DNA from: Rhizobium gallicum bv. gallicum R602sp | Lineage (GTDB): Bacteria; Pseudomonadota; Alphaproteobacteria; Rhizobiales; Rhizobiaceae | Assembly: GCF_000816845.1 (NCBI RefSeq) | Contig: NZ_CP006877.1 | Coordinates: 1,617,501-1,681,500, forward strand | Length of the DNA stretch: 64,000 bases | Reading direction: 5' to 3' | In this document: in pieces, positions 35,906 through 44,117 of the stretch | Layout: every line of letters begins with the position of its first letter | Position numbering within the stretch: position 1 is the stretch's first letter | The notes under the pieces: model-generated | Seen by the model: the letters and a program-made list of their open reading frames with translations, nothing else | Databases searched by the model: none | Told to the model about the DNA's origin: nothing | Translations under genes and position numbers: made by a program

Positions 35906-36257
35906 CTCAACACCAAATATCTTGGCCATGAGCGGGTTGCAAAGGATGGCTACGTCGAGATCAGTGTTGACGAGCCGAACTCTCACACCGGCTACGACCG
36001 ACGGCATGTCCTGAAGCACAAATATCTCTGGGAAAAGCAGAACGGCCCGCTGCCTGATGGGATGTTCTTGAAGTGCCTGGTTGGCGACAAGACGAACACC
36101 GAGCCGCCGAATTGGGAGCCGCTGCGCAACGCTGCCTTACCTCAATGGCCATCGCGGTTTGGGCTACGAGGCTGCGGAGCCGGAGGTCGGGCCTGCGATC
36201 ATCGCGGTAGCGAAGCTCCGGCACGCTGCGAGAAAGGCAAGATCCAAGGCAGGTTGA
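35903..36257 (+). pseudogene. Broken phage HNH endonuclease
   Basis: One frame reads YLGHERVAKDGYVEISVDEP, then GYDRRHVLKHKYLWEKQNG, PLPDGMFLKCLVGDKTNTEP and NWEPLRNAALP, the HNH core found in phage and mobile-element nucleases. After about 36140 the frame must shift to continue with YLNGHRGLGYEAAEPEVG and AIIAVAKLRHAARKARSKAG, ending at TGA 36255. The expected N-terminus is absent where it abuts the integrase remnant, so the gene is truncated and frameshifted. Confidence 0.75.
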
Positions 36258-36317
36258 AGCATGAATGAATTCGCACTCGCAACCATCCCGGGCGCCGTCG
36301 GCTATTAGGTGGACCGA

Positions 36318-36536
36318 TCAATGGCCAGCAGCGAGCTCAACAGCGGACCTAGCCTCTTCAGCGGGCAGTCGGCCTTCATGCACCGCTCGACAAGTTCGCC
36401 ACGCATGGCGCCATTTGTCGCTGCTCTGGTTGGGCTCGTGGATAAGCCAGTTCATTGCCTCCTCAGCCGAACCGACAATTATCCGGATACGGCCATCTCC
36501 CAAGACGAGGGGTTTCTTCCAACGTTGCGTCAACAT
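36318..36536 (-). CDS. DUF982 family protein
   Basis: A 72-residue protein. The pattern WKKPLVLGDGRIRIIVGSAEEA with RAVHEGRLPAEEARSAVELA near the end matches DUF982, small proteins greatly expanded in rhizobia and of unknown function. GGAGCGAGACC precedes the ATG at 36536. The frame is open back to 36635, but the start at 36536 fits the family. It looks intact although it is inside the decayed prophage. Confidence 0.75.
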   Translation of the reverse strand: MLTQRWKKPLVLGDGRIRIIVGSAEEAMNWLIHEPNQSSDKWRHAWRTCRAVHEGRLPAEEARSAVELAAGH

Positions 36537-36627
36537 GGTCTCGCTCCAAACGAAAGTTTCTCGGTCATAAGAAATCCGCCGCGGCGTCAGATCGTTCCAT
36601 CGAATTTCAAAGAAGCAGGAGCGGTCG

Positions 36628-36921
36628 ATGAACAAATTCGACTGCGGAGCAATGAAGCGCCCACGGCGGATAGCCTACTACCGGCGAGTCCATGACGCCG
36701 AGAACCGCGTCCTTCGCGATGGCCGGCACGACATCATCTTCGCGACGGAAACCGAAGCGCTCAAGGCCGCCAACGGTGCGTTCTTCGAACATCTCAACAG
36801 CCCGATCACCGGCATTTCCTCCATGGGCGGCAGCAAGAAGGGCGTGGCGAAGAAGACCGCGGAGGCGATCTTCCGGAAGGGGGAGCGGATCGAAGTCGAG
36901 CGTAAAGGAGCAGTCGCATGA
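36628..36921 (+). CDS. Hypothetical phage protein, 97 residues
   Basis: A basic N-terminal part (MKRPRRIAYYRRVHDAE), then RDGRHDIIFATETEALKAAN, and a Lys-rich C-terminus (GGSKKGVAKKTAEAIFRKGE). No family recognised. GGAG precedes the ATG at 36628. Its stop overlaps the next gene's ATG (ATGA), so it is probably co-translated with the GcrA-like protein. Confidence 0.55.
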   Translation: MNKFDCGAMKRPRRIAYYRRVHDAENRVLRDGRHDIIFATETEALKAANGAFFEHLNSPITGISSMGGSKKGVAKKTAEAIFRKGERIEVERKGAVA

Positions 36922-37226
36922 ACGCCAACGTCAAGATCGATTTGGAGAGCGCCTCGGCTCTCTGGAAGGATGGCTCATCGATCGGCGTCATCGCGACCAA
37001 GTATGGTGTCTCCCGGCAGACAGTCGGGACATCCCCGCTGCTGCAAATCCACGCTAGCGACGAAGAGCGTCTTGGTACAGGCAAGGAGCTGCATGAACTC
37101 GGCGTTCATCAATGCCGGTGGCCGCTGAATAACGGCTCTCCATTCCTGTTCTGTGCCGATGCGACCGGCGGTGATCTTTACTGCTGGCATCACATGAACC
37201 GCGGCTATCGCGTCAGGAAGGGTTGA
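36918..37226 (+). CDS. GcrA-like protein encoded by the prophage
   Basis: A 102-residue protein. The N-terminus looks like a helix-turn-helix (SALWKDGSSIGVIATKYGVS RQTVG). The C-terminus carries the Cys/His pattern of the GcrA cell-cycle regulator family: CRWPLNNGSPFLFCADATGG followed by LYCWHHMNRGYR. In Caulobacter, GcrA works with sigma-70 at CcrM-methylated promoters. Small phage homologues are known in rhizobial phages, and this one may have redirected host cell-cycle genes. The linker between the two parts reads oddly, so a compensated frameshift is possible. Confidence 0.6.
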   Translation: MNANVKIDLESASALWKDGSSIGVIATKYGVSRQTVGTSPLLQIHASDEERLGTGKELHELGVHQCRWPLNNGSPFLFCADATGGDLYCWHHMNRGYRVRKG

Positions 37227-37499
37227 TGGTCGACCGTATCTCCTGCTGCATCCCATTTTGCAGCCGCACCACGAAGCACGAATGCCGCGAGTGGATTTGG
37301 CCGCTTGTCCGGCGCTACAATGCGCCGCCGCGACAGCAAGCTTGTCCGGCTCTACCAGAAGCGGTTCGAGAAAAATCAGTTCTGGGAATTAAAGACCGGC
37401 TCGCCGGAGAGGAGAGCGGCGGTTCGCCTTGCTGGCCTTTGCGCGAAATCATGGTCGGCGTGCAAGAAACAGGCGATCGAAAGGGCTGCTGGTATATGA
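37226..37499 (+). pseudogene. Frameshifted zinc-binding phage protein
   Basis: The first frame (from 37226) begins MVDRISCCIPFCSRTTKHEC, a short Cys/His-rich start typical of small phage zinc-finger proteins. The continuation makes sense only in the frame of 37305-37499 (RRRDSKLVRLYQKRFEKNQF, then KTGSPERRAAVRLAGLC), which needs one frameshift near 37310. It overlaps the end of the GcrA-like gene. Confidence 0.45.
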
Positions 37500-37754
37500 G
37501 CAAAGGCAAGCTCGACGCACTTCTCGACGGGTCTCGGCATCAAGTTGGTAACGGTCTATCGACGCCGTGCGGCCGCGCAAACCAGCTCCGATGGGGATGT
37601 ACGTTTGAGGCTTAGCCCGGGTGAACTTCCTGACGCATTCTCACTCGGGCTGCGGCGCGGGCACCAATTCGAGGCAACGCTTCAACGATAAAGAATCGTT
37701 TTGAATGCCGCGGGCAGTGCTGTTTAACTCGCCTCCATAGGAGGAGGAGTTCCC

Positions 37755-38057
37755 ATGAAGAACGTGATTTTAGCAACTGCGCTTTTGCTCCCGTCGTCAG
37801 GCCTTGCCGCCCAGGCCGTGGAAGTCAATGCCCGCGCTCACACGTGTAGTCAGATTGCGCAGATGATCCGCCAATCCAAAGCGACTTTTGTACGCACCGG
37901 CTTCGGCGGCCGCAGCTTCCGCTATCCGCCGTCCCGCTGTAGGCTGGGTGACAAGCGCGCCATCGTCAGCTTGCGGGATGCCAACGGACAGATGTGCACC
38001 CTCGATTATGCGTGCGTTAATGATCCGGCATCACCCTATAATTGGTCCTTGGATTAG
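37755..38057 (+). CDS. Secreted hypothetical protein, 100 residues
   Basis: A signal peptide (MKNVILATALLLPSSGLAAQ) precedes a domain of about 80 residues with four cysteines (HTCSQIAQMIRQ, SRCRLGD, MCTLDYACVND), which fits two disulfides in the periplasm. It has a very strong ribosome site, AGGAGGAGGAG. No family recognised. It appears intact. Confidence 0.6.
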   Translation: MKNVILATALLLPSSGLAAQAVEVNARAHTCSQIAQMIRQSKATFVRTGFGGRSFRYPPSRCRLGDKRAIVSLRDANGQMCTLDYACVNDPASPYNWSLD

Positions 38058-38248
38058 CGTCGGAGTCCAGGGGATAAGTAAACCGAAGGCGGCGCGTCGA
38101 ACCTGGACCGGCCTGACCACCACAGCCCGCCACCTTAACCGGTGTGCGGGCAGGGATTAACGACCCAGGCAAGGTGATCAAGCTCGAAGACGGCATGATC
38201 TTCAATTGTGTTGTGACGGGTAACGCATGACACGTACCGAACGAGCGA

Positions 38249-38560
38249 TCATGTCACAGGGCCAGCTTTAACATCAGAGTCGAATGTGGCTGAGCTCCAG
38301 TCGGCGATGAAATACTTCTCGACCGTAAGTTCACCCTTCTCAGCTCTGGCGGCCTTTGCTGCAGCGTTGAATACTGCTTGTGCCGCGTCGCGATCTTGGA
38401 AGTCGCCGATCAACGTGGTGTTGGGTAGCTTATACCATTTCTTTGCGGTAGGCGCCCATACCCAAGTCGACCATCCAAGTTTCTCCGCTTGAGCGATAAA
38501 GGCGGCGTGCGGATCTCGATGGGTGTCCGCTATATCGTAAACGGCAATGTAGCGTGCCAT
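38249..38560 (-). CDS. Hypothetical protein, 103 residues, ferredoxin-like fold likely
   Basis: MARYIAVYDIADTHRDPHAA is followed by alternating helices and strands (KWYKLPNTTLIGDFQDRDAA, VEKYFIADWS). The layout suggests a small alpha/beta barrel or ferredoxin-like fold. AAGGAACGCCT precedes the ATG. It is intact, and the function is unknown. Confidence 0.55.
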   Translation of the reverse strand: MARYIAVYDIADTHRDPHAAFIAQAEKLGWSTWVWAPTAKKWYKLPNTTLIGDFQDRDAAQAVFNAAAKAARAEKGELTVEKYFIADWSSATFDSDVKAGPVT

Positions 38561-38680
38561 AGGCGTTCCTTTGCTGGTTGCATCAGCAGTTGATAATGAA
38601 CACCCATGAGTCGCAAGTGCAGTTCAACAACGCGATCCGCTTTGCGCAGTGGTTTTACGGTTATTCGACTTCTCCACAGG

Positions 38681-39051
38681 ATGCCAGCCAAGATGATCGA
38701 AAATATCGTGATGCTGGCCCTTATGCTGCTGGCGGCCCATTGGCTCTGCGATTACCCGCTGCAGGGGCAGTTCCTTTCCGACGCCAAACAATCAGGCCCG
38801 CTGCGCGTTTACCACCTGATCGCACATTCCGGCATCCAAGGCGCCGGCGTGGCGGTGGTCACAGGGAAAATCTAGCTCGGCTGGTGGCATGGCTGGCACA
38901 CACGGCGATCGACGAGGCGAAGGTGAGGGGCAAGACGACGTTGGCCCAAGACCAGGCGTTGCATATCGCCTGCAAGATCGTCTGGCTCGCTTCCCTCGTT
39001 CTGTCCGCAACGCTGCTGGATGGGTCGTCTATATTGCTCTGGTGGCGATGA
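38681..39051 (+). pseudogene. Broken DUF3307 membrane protein
   Basis: The first frame reads MIENIVMLALMLLAAHWLCD, then YPLQGQFLSDAKQSG and VYHLIAHSGIQGAGVAVVTG, matching DUF3307 phage membrane proteins, and ends at TAG near 38873. The continuation (ARLVAWLAHTAIDEAKVRGK, ACKIVWLASLVLSATLL) is in another frame. Both a nonsense change and a frameshift are needed, so it is dead. Confidence 0.65.
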
Positions 39052-39076
39052 TTTTTGCACTGTCATCTATCTCGGC

Positions 39077-39169
39077 ATGGTGGCCGAGATGAGCGGGATG
39101 GTTGAACGCGGTGCACTGCTGGTGATGTGTATCGTGGTGGCGGTCACGCTGCTATGCTGGATATTGTAG
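39077..39169 (+). CDS. Possible 30-residue membrane peptide
   Basis: A short frame with one hydrophobic helix (ALLVMCIVVAVTLLCWIL) directly after the DUF3307 remnant. No clear ribosome site. It could be a degraded phage lysis or accessory gene. From 39170 to 39340 I see only a GC-rich hairpin (39232-39256). Confidence 0.25.
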   Translation: MVAEMSGMVERGALLVMCIVVAVTLLCWIL

Positions 39170-39340
39170 AAATTCGTATCGCGAAGTGCAGAGTAGCTTG
39201 ATGTTGTGGAAGCCTAATTCGAACGGTTCTCTGCCCGCCTCGCTCGGCGGCGGGCATTGCGCAACTCAGTGTAATAACATCGCGAAATCTCTGAGGATAG
39301 TCTCTCGAAGTCGATGATGCCGATGGGCCACGGTGCGCCA

Positions 39341-39769
39341 ATGAGCGACCTCATCGTCAAATTGGACACCGCCATAGCAGTGGATGTGATGGCCGCCGTC
39401 GGCATGGAAGTAGATCTGAAGAACTCGCAGACACAGCTTGGCAAGCGCTTCGACTAGGAGGCGGAAGACCGCAAGGACCAGCAGAAGAATTTGCAGGTCA
39501 CGCTTGGAGGCATGAATAACCAGATAGGCCAGATCACGCCGTTGCAATTCCAGCAGTCGCGCATGCTCGAACAGATCACCGAAAACAAGGCGGCCATCAT
39601 AGAGACGAACAAGCGAACCGATCGCGTCGTGGAATCCTTCGGCGGCAAGCTGGTTGGCGAAAATGTAAATGAGGCTTTGACGCAGATCAAAGTTCTCAGC
39701 AGCAAGTTCGATGACGCCAATGGGCGGGCGAACAAGACGCTTTTTAGAACGCCGATCGTCCGGCCTTAG
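39341..39769 (+). pseudogene. Phage coiled-coil protein interrupted by a stop codon
   Basis: One continuous frame from the ATG at 39341 (MSDLIVKLDTAIAVDVMAAV) is interrupted by TAG at 39455-39457. It then continues in frame as EAEDRKDQQKNLQVTLGG and ENKAAIIETNKRTDRVVES with heptad-like, highly charged helices. It may be a tail or holin-associated protein. The single stop may be recent, or a 93-codon downstream part may still be translated. Confidence 0.5.
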
Positions 39770-39792
39770 ACCGCGTATCTAATAAAAAAAGA

Positions 39793-39890
39793 GCCCCGAT
39801 CGTCGGGGCAGAGGTAATGACGAATACCGCTCATTGGGGGTGCGCGGCTCCCATAAGATGGGCTAGGTGATCTGCCCGTTAAACTAGCCC
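39793..39890 (-). other. Structured RNA-like element with minus-strand terminator
   Basis: On the minus strand: a 7-bp hairpin GGGCTAG/CTAGCCC (39860-39890 region) whose loop contains TTTAACGGGCAGA, resembling a tRNA D arm; an alternative CCCAT/ATGGG hairpin; then GCCCCGACGATCGGGGC followed by TCTTTTTTT, a strong Rho-independent terminator. It does not fold as a complete tRNA (no T arm). It could be a phage small RNA or a degraded tRNA. Confidence 0.4.
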
Positions 39891-40712
39891 AAAGGTATTA
39901 GTGCGATTTCGCACAAAAATGCGGCCCTGCGTCCGGGGTTTGAGCAGGGCCAGATCGCCGGCTAGATGCGCGTGCGTAGTAGTGCCGCGCAATCCGATCA
40001 ATTCAACGACTTAGCCGCCAAGATTGTTCCGCTAGCACATAAAAAAGCGCCGCCGAAACGCGAGGTAGGTGCTTTGGAGCGGGTACTCCTAATAGGATCT
40101 AACGAACGTATGAAAAGAATGCTCAATGCACACGATGCCATCTTGGCCCGCTTGCCACCGGCAGCGGAGATGATCCGAGGAGCCGAACGCCTGTCGACTG
40201 GAAAGCGAAGGGCTGTGCCCCGGAGACGACAGGGATGAAAAAAGGAGTGCGCCTACCTGGAGTGCGCCATAAATCGTATGGCAACCCCTAGTGTTTCGTA
40301 GCGCTGTCGATAGATGGCTTTCAAAGAAGCTCGGTGGGTGATCGCGGCGCTCCAGACGCTCGACCACCTCTCTCAGCGCGATCTCGGACTTGATATTGTC
40401 GATCGCCTCGCGGAAGGACTTCTCTATTGTCGGAGAATTCGCGTCGATGAGGGCAGATTTGCTGGCGAAGGGTGGCCGTTATTCAGCATCGGCGCCCTTG
40501 GGCCTACCTTCTTCGGAGCGGGAGCCTCATCCTTGATGATCTGCCCGAAGCCGATGGCTTGAAGTGAACCCGCCTCATGCGCGGAATGTCGACGATCTTT
40601 CGGTGCGTGCAGGCCCTATAGGTCTAATGCAGTAGCAATTTAGTCATAGGTGTTCCTTTCCATCGTTTCGGCTTTCGATGATACTCCGCCAAGCAGAGAC
40701 ACGGAGTGACGG
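39891..40712. other. Decayed prophage DNA
   Basis: A plus-strand frame at 39966-40238 (LERVLLIGSNERMKRMLNAH) looks partly helical but has no family. On the minus strand, about 40300-40600, pieces of a former gene appear in two frames (GQIIKDEAPAPKKVGPRAPM, and FREAIDNIKSEIALREVVER). No intact gene is supported. Confidence 0.4.
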
Positions 40713-40925
40713 ATGGGAAACTTCGGGCCCGTGATTATCGCAAACATTCCCTATTCGGATTTGGAAAAGCTCTCAAATTCCGTGAAGAAGTGCGCCGGCG
40801 TTTACATACTCACGGCACCAAGCGGCGGACCAGGAACACCCGCGGTCGACGCTCACTGCTGGTTCCCATCACTCGATGACAGCATCCAATTCGAGCGTGA
40901 ATGGGCGGCGCCCCACGACGACTGA
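40713..40925 (+). CDS. Small hypothetical protein, 70 residues
   Basis: MGNFGPVIIANIPYSDLEKL and CAGVYILTAPSGGPGTPAVD suggest a small alpha/beta domain. GGAG precedes the ATG. It appears intact within decayed surroundings. Function unknown. Confidence 0.45.
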   Translation: MGNFGPVIIANIPYSDLEKLSNSVKKCAGVYILTAPSGGPGTPAVDAHCWFPSLDDSIQFEREWAAPHDD

Positions 40926-40926
40926 G

Positions 40927-41150
40927 TCACGACAAGGACGACGTTGGTCACGCCATCGCAATTGCTGGGATCGCCGTTGACGACGCGATACGACTTGCCA
41001 TTGGCCGTGAGGGCGAGAGATCGTGATCCCACGGACCAGATGGAAACCTGCACGTCTCCGGCCTGAATGACAGCCCTCGATCTCGCGCGCCGTGTATCCC
41101 ACCGGCACGAGCTTGGCCGTGTACGATCTTTCGACCGGATCGCCGCCCAA
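40927..41150 (-). pseudogene. Remnant of a small phage or secreted protein
   Basis: The reading starts with VERSYTAKLVPVGYTAREIE in one frame and continues with SIWSVGSRSLALTANGKSYR VVNGDPSNC in another, which needs one frameshift. No family recognised. It is convergent with the gene at 40713-40925. Confidence 0.35.
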
Positions 41151-41335
41151 GACAGGATCTCGAGGCGTTACGCGTGTTACGGTATCCCTCTGGCCGACTT
41201 CGCGATGAGGCGATCACCGGAGCCCTGCAAGCGTCTGTCGTTAAATTGTTCCATATTGCACCGCATATTAAAATTAGCAGTTGCTTGTGCACCTGCGAAA
41301 TTGTGGCATCCTGCGAGCGATCAACAGGGGGTGCT

Positions 41336-41536
41336 ATGACCGCCAAGCTATACTTTATAGGTAGACCACAACCAACACGCATGAACTGCCGGCAGATCGT
41401 CGATGCTGCCATGCTTGAATTGGTCGAAAGCCTGCACTCACAAGGTCTTGGACGAGCTGAGGTGGCCCTCGCCCTCGCCGACGCATCCGAAGACTACGTC
41501 ATCAGGCTAGCGAGTGAGGCGGCTCACAGGGCCTAG
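41336..41536 (+). CDS. Small helical hypothetical protein, 66 residues
   Basis: MTAKLYFIGRPQPTRMNCRQ is followed by three helices (AAMLELVESLHSQG, RAEVALALADASEDYVIRLA). A poly-G ribosome site (CAGGGGGTGCT) precedes the ATG. It may be a small phage regulator; function unknown. Confidence 0.45.
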   Translation: MTAKLYFIGRPQPTRMNCRQIVDAAMLELVESLHSQGLGRAEVALALADASEDYVIRLASEAAHRA

Positions 41537-41661
41537 GCTACCAGCGCGCGCCAGGATCGGCACAGTAACGGCCAGAGCAGTCCCTCGATCGTGGTTGCCA
41601 GCGGGGTGGCGAGCGCAACGATCTCGGCCACGTCGATTAAAGGAGAGGTTGAATACTCGAC
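41533..41661 (-). pseudogene. Short remnant with a membrane-like helix
   Basis: The minus strand encodes VEYSTSPLIDVAEIVALATP LATTIEGLLWPLL, ending at a stop at 41533-41535. It resembles the end of a phage protein with a C-terminal hydrophobic helix. No start is left. Confidence 0.3.
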
Positions 41662-41694
41662 CTTCTCACGCTTGACCGTGCAGAGCCGGTTATG

Positions 41695-42025
41695 ATCGGT
41701 GAATGGCTGCCAGGATTGGAAATCTCGAGGAAACGGCCTCGTAACTCGCGTTCACGATGGCATCGGAGATTCGGTCGTCCGACGTGACCATTTCCGGAGG
41801 GTGGTCATTCGTCACCGTCCGGCGCGAGCCCTCTTGAGCCTGTGCTCAGCAAAGACCTCGGCGCCCTCCGCGATGGAAGCGCGCCGGACTCATGCCCGGT
41901 TTTCCCACGTCGAATCCCAGATAGATCTGGATGCCTGTATGGGCGATACGAGCGTTCGGGCAACAAGGTAGCCGTCATCGCGCCGGCGCCTTCCCGCAAC
42001 GGTTACAGCGTCGGTTAAATTCATT
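41695..42025 (-). pseudogene. Remnant of a DUF2213 phage structural protein
   Basis: Reading leftward across frames: DAVTVAGRRRRDDGYLV, then NARIAHTGIQIYLGFDVGK, then TVTNDHPPEMVTSDD. This is the signature order of DUF2213 (a virion-morphogenesis family often next to portal genes). At least two frameshifts and one stop are needed, so it is dead. It is the best evidence that the element once encoded virion proteins. Confidence 0.6.
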
Positions 42026-42152
42026 GTGGACCCAAGGTTAGGGGCGTAGCCGGGCACTATCCCAATGGATAGGCTCGATATACACACGCACGATTCATCT
42101 TTTGGTGGCGAAGTGCTTTTCTATCGATGCTTCAAGAAGGAGGAATTTCCCC

Positions 42153-42338
42153 ATGGAAGCCCACAGGTATAACGTTCATAAGAATCTGAACATCTATTGG
42201 TCGGTGTTCGATGAAGTCACCGGGCAAAAAGCAGTGATCAACGGATTTGTCATGGACATGCTCACAGCCGAAGAGGCCAAGGAGTTGGTCGGAGCATTGA
42301 ACCGCGAGTTAGATCAAGTATTTCTTCTGGCTGCGTGA
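42153..42338 (+). CDS. Small hypothetical protein, 61 residues
   Basis: MEAHRYNVHKNLNIYWSVFD and VMDMLTAEEAKELVGALNRE suggest a small sandwich followed by a helix. AGGAGG lies 9 bases before the ATG. It appears intact. No family recognised. Confidence 0.5.
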   Translation: MEAHRYNVHKNLNIYWSVFDEVTGQKAVINGFVMDMLTAEEAKELVGALNRELDQVFLLAA

Positions 42339-42356
42339 CACCGATGACACCGAGCA

Positions 42357-42640
42357 TCAGACTTCCACTTCCCTGACGCTCGCAAGCCAGTCGTCGATCA
42401 CTTCTTTAAACGCCTCCGGTCCGAGCAGGATCTCGCCCTGATAGGGTTCGACGGTCGCGCGTTCCGGAGCATCATCGTCGTAAGCGATGGTGATATGCAG
42501 CTGTTCTCGGCGTAATCCCAGCTCATCTTCGACGCGAACAGCTCTCCGAACCGCTCCATCAGCGGCGGGCCACCCCGCCGGATTTTCACTTCGCCATTCC
42601 ATGCACAGTCAATGCCATGTCCAATGATGAAGCCGGAGGA
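42357..42640 (-). pseudogene. Frameshifted small protein
   Basis: The C-terminal part (LHITIAYDDDAPERATVEPY, then LLGPEAFKEVIDDWL) is in one frame. The natural-looking N-terminal part (NGEVKIRRGGPPLMERFGEL FASKMSWDYAE) is in another. One indel near 42510 joins them. No family recognised. Confidence 0.45.
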
Positions 42641-43073
42641 GAATGCCGGGATTTTACGAGATAGAATAGGCGAAAAGAGTATGGCAGGCTGTGGCAGCCA
42701 CGTTGATTTTTCCAAAGATTTTATTTCAGGCCAAGTGTGGCGGCATCCCTGGCAAACGTTTGAAAGCGCCAGGCTTGGTTATTCGGGGCGAGACCACCAA
42801 ACTTCTCAATGTTTTGACATTTCGGCGTGCGTTTCATCGCCCCTCCGTACAATTCGTGATGCTAATAAATATGGCGGATTGCATTCGAAAGAAACTTCGC
42901 AATCGATTAGCTCGAAACCGTAACAGGTCGGAGGTTTTTCGCGTCTGCCAGGCAATTATTTGACAAACAATCATATTTTGGAAAATGAGCGCCTCTCCGG
43001 GAGTAACCTCCAAGGCAAAAGCCGGGCGCTGCGGTCTGGCTGAATTGCCGAAATCAGTCCGCTGTGATCCGAT
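42641..43073. other. Right border region of the prophage
   Basis: About 430 bases without a supported gene; AT-richer than the surroundings near 42840-42980. It probably holds the junction with chromosomal DNA and the promoter of the gene at 43074. I found no direct repeat of the tRNA-Cys 3' end here. Confidence 0.4.
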
Positions 43074-43979
43074 ATGCCGGCCATTGAACAGGAAATTCGA
43101 CAGGACGCACGCATTCCGCCCGGCTATAGCGTTCGGCAGCTTCTGGCATCGCCGCTGTTTGCAATGTCGCTGACGGAGGCGGCGAGCCGCCTCATAGCCA
43201 TCTATCATGAGGCGCCGCGCGCGGTGCGCTATACCTCTGATCTGCGCCGTTGGCTCGTCGCCCAGGCCGCGCTCGCCTTCTATTTCGAGCGTCGGACGGA
43301 TGCGAGCTGCGAGGATCTGACGGTTACGCGTCTTACCGAGTTTGCGCCGCTGCACCAATTCGCCAGCAGGAATACGATCGCTTCCTATATTGCGCAGATG
43401 CGCCAGTACAAGCTCTTCACCGAACGGGAGAGCCCGGACAAGAGACTGCGGCCGTTGGCGCTTTCCGAAGCGGCGGAGCATCTTATCCGCAACTGGTTCG
43501 ACAGCCATATGGCATCGCTGGATAGATTAGACGGAGGAGAGCGGCTTGCTCTTTCCCAGGCCGACCCACGGCTGCTTTACTATTCCCATCCGCCCGCTGC
43601 CCGGGCACTCATCGCCGATCCGCGCTGGAACGATCCGCCGGAAAGCGTGAGGACCTTCACGTTCACCAATCTCGGCAGCAACGTGATCCATGACCTGGTG
43701 GCCCGTTTTCCCTCGGGCAATACGCTTTCCGAGCGCTGCTACGTTGGCGAACTGAGGCCGGGAGATCTTGCAAGCCGCTACCATGTCTCGCGCACGCAGA
43801 TCGTGCGCGTCCTGAACCGTGCGAGAGCCCTCGGCGACATCGGCTGGGACGGCTCGCAATATGGCGAGAAGTTCTGGATTTCCGCCCGCCTGATCGAAGA
43901 TTATCGGGGATGGCAGGCCGTCAAATTCGAAGCGCTGTCGAGGTCGATGAGCGACGCTTGCGCGCAGATATACATATAA
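43074..43979 (+). CDS. Probable winged-helix DNA-binding protein, unknown target
   Basis: A 301-residue cytosolic protein. Two segments look like helix-turn-helix elements: LTVTRLTEFAPLHQFASRNT IASYIAQM near residues 80-110, and GDLASRYHVSRTQIVRVLNR near 235-255. The protein therefore may contain two winged-helix domains. No characterised family was recognised. The ATG has only a weak ribosome site. It borders the prophage; base use looks chromosomal, but origin within the element cannot be excluded. Confidence 0.65.
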   Translation: MPAIEQEIRQDARIPPGYSVRQLLASPLFAMSLTEAASRLIAIYHEAPRAVRYTSDLRRWLVAQAALAFYFERRTDASCEDLTVTRLTEFAPLHQFASRNTIASYIAQMRQYKLFTERESPDKRLRPLALSEAAEHLIRNWFDSHMASLDRLDGGERLALSQADPRLLYYSHPPAARALIADPRWNDPPESVRTFTFTNLGSNVIHDLVARFPSGNTLSERCYVGELRPGDLASRYHVSRTQIVRVLNRARALGDIGWDGSQYGEKFWISARLIEDYRGWQAVKFEALSRSMSDACAQIYI

Positions 43980-44012
43980 TGCCGCGTTCAGGCGCGCTGC
44001 ACTTCGCTGACG

Positions 44013-44117
44013 CTATCGTGTCGTCTCGCTGTCCAGCAGCCCGCAGCAGAATATGGCAATCAGCGCTGCGATGATGAAGAAGTCGAACAGCGTGAGATAC
44101 TCGAAAAAGGCAGACAT
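44013..44117 (-). CDS. 34-residue single-span membrane protein
   Basis: MSAFFEYLTLFDFFIIAALI followed by AIFCCGLLDSETTR: an almost wholly hydrophobic helix with a paired cysteine and a polar C-terminus. GGAGGAGAGG lies 8-17 bases before the ATG, a strong ribosome site, which argues for translation. It is divergent from pcm. Membrane peptides of this size often modulate partner membrane proteins, but no partner is evident. Confidence 0.55.
   Translation of the reverse strand: MSAFFEYLTLFDFFIIAALIAIFCCGLLDSETTR

Larger units (their letters stand above)
35060..43000. mobile_element. Decayed prophage remnant next to tRNA-Cys
   Basis: About 8 kb of mostly broken phage-type genes: tyrosine integrase, HNH endonuclease, GcrA-like protein, DUF982, DUF3307 and DUF2213 remnants, plus many short ORFs without recognised function. 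No intact capsid, terminase or lysis genes remain, so it cannot form particles. The left end is set by tRNA-Cys. The right end is uncertain: I found no copy of the tRNA 3' end before the chromosomal-looking gene at 43074. Confidence 0.75.

Noticed and set aside
39836..39893. Complete tRNA on the minus strand
   Set aside because: A D-arm-like hairpin is present but there is no T arm, and the acceptor pairing is only about five pairs.
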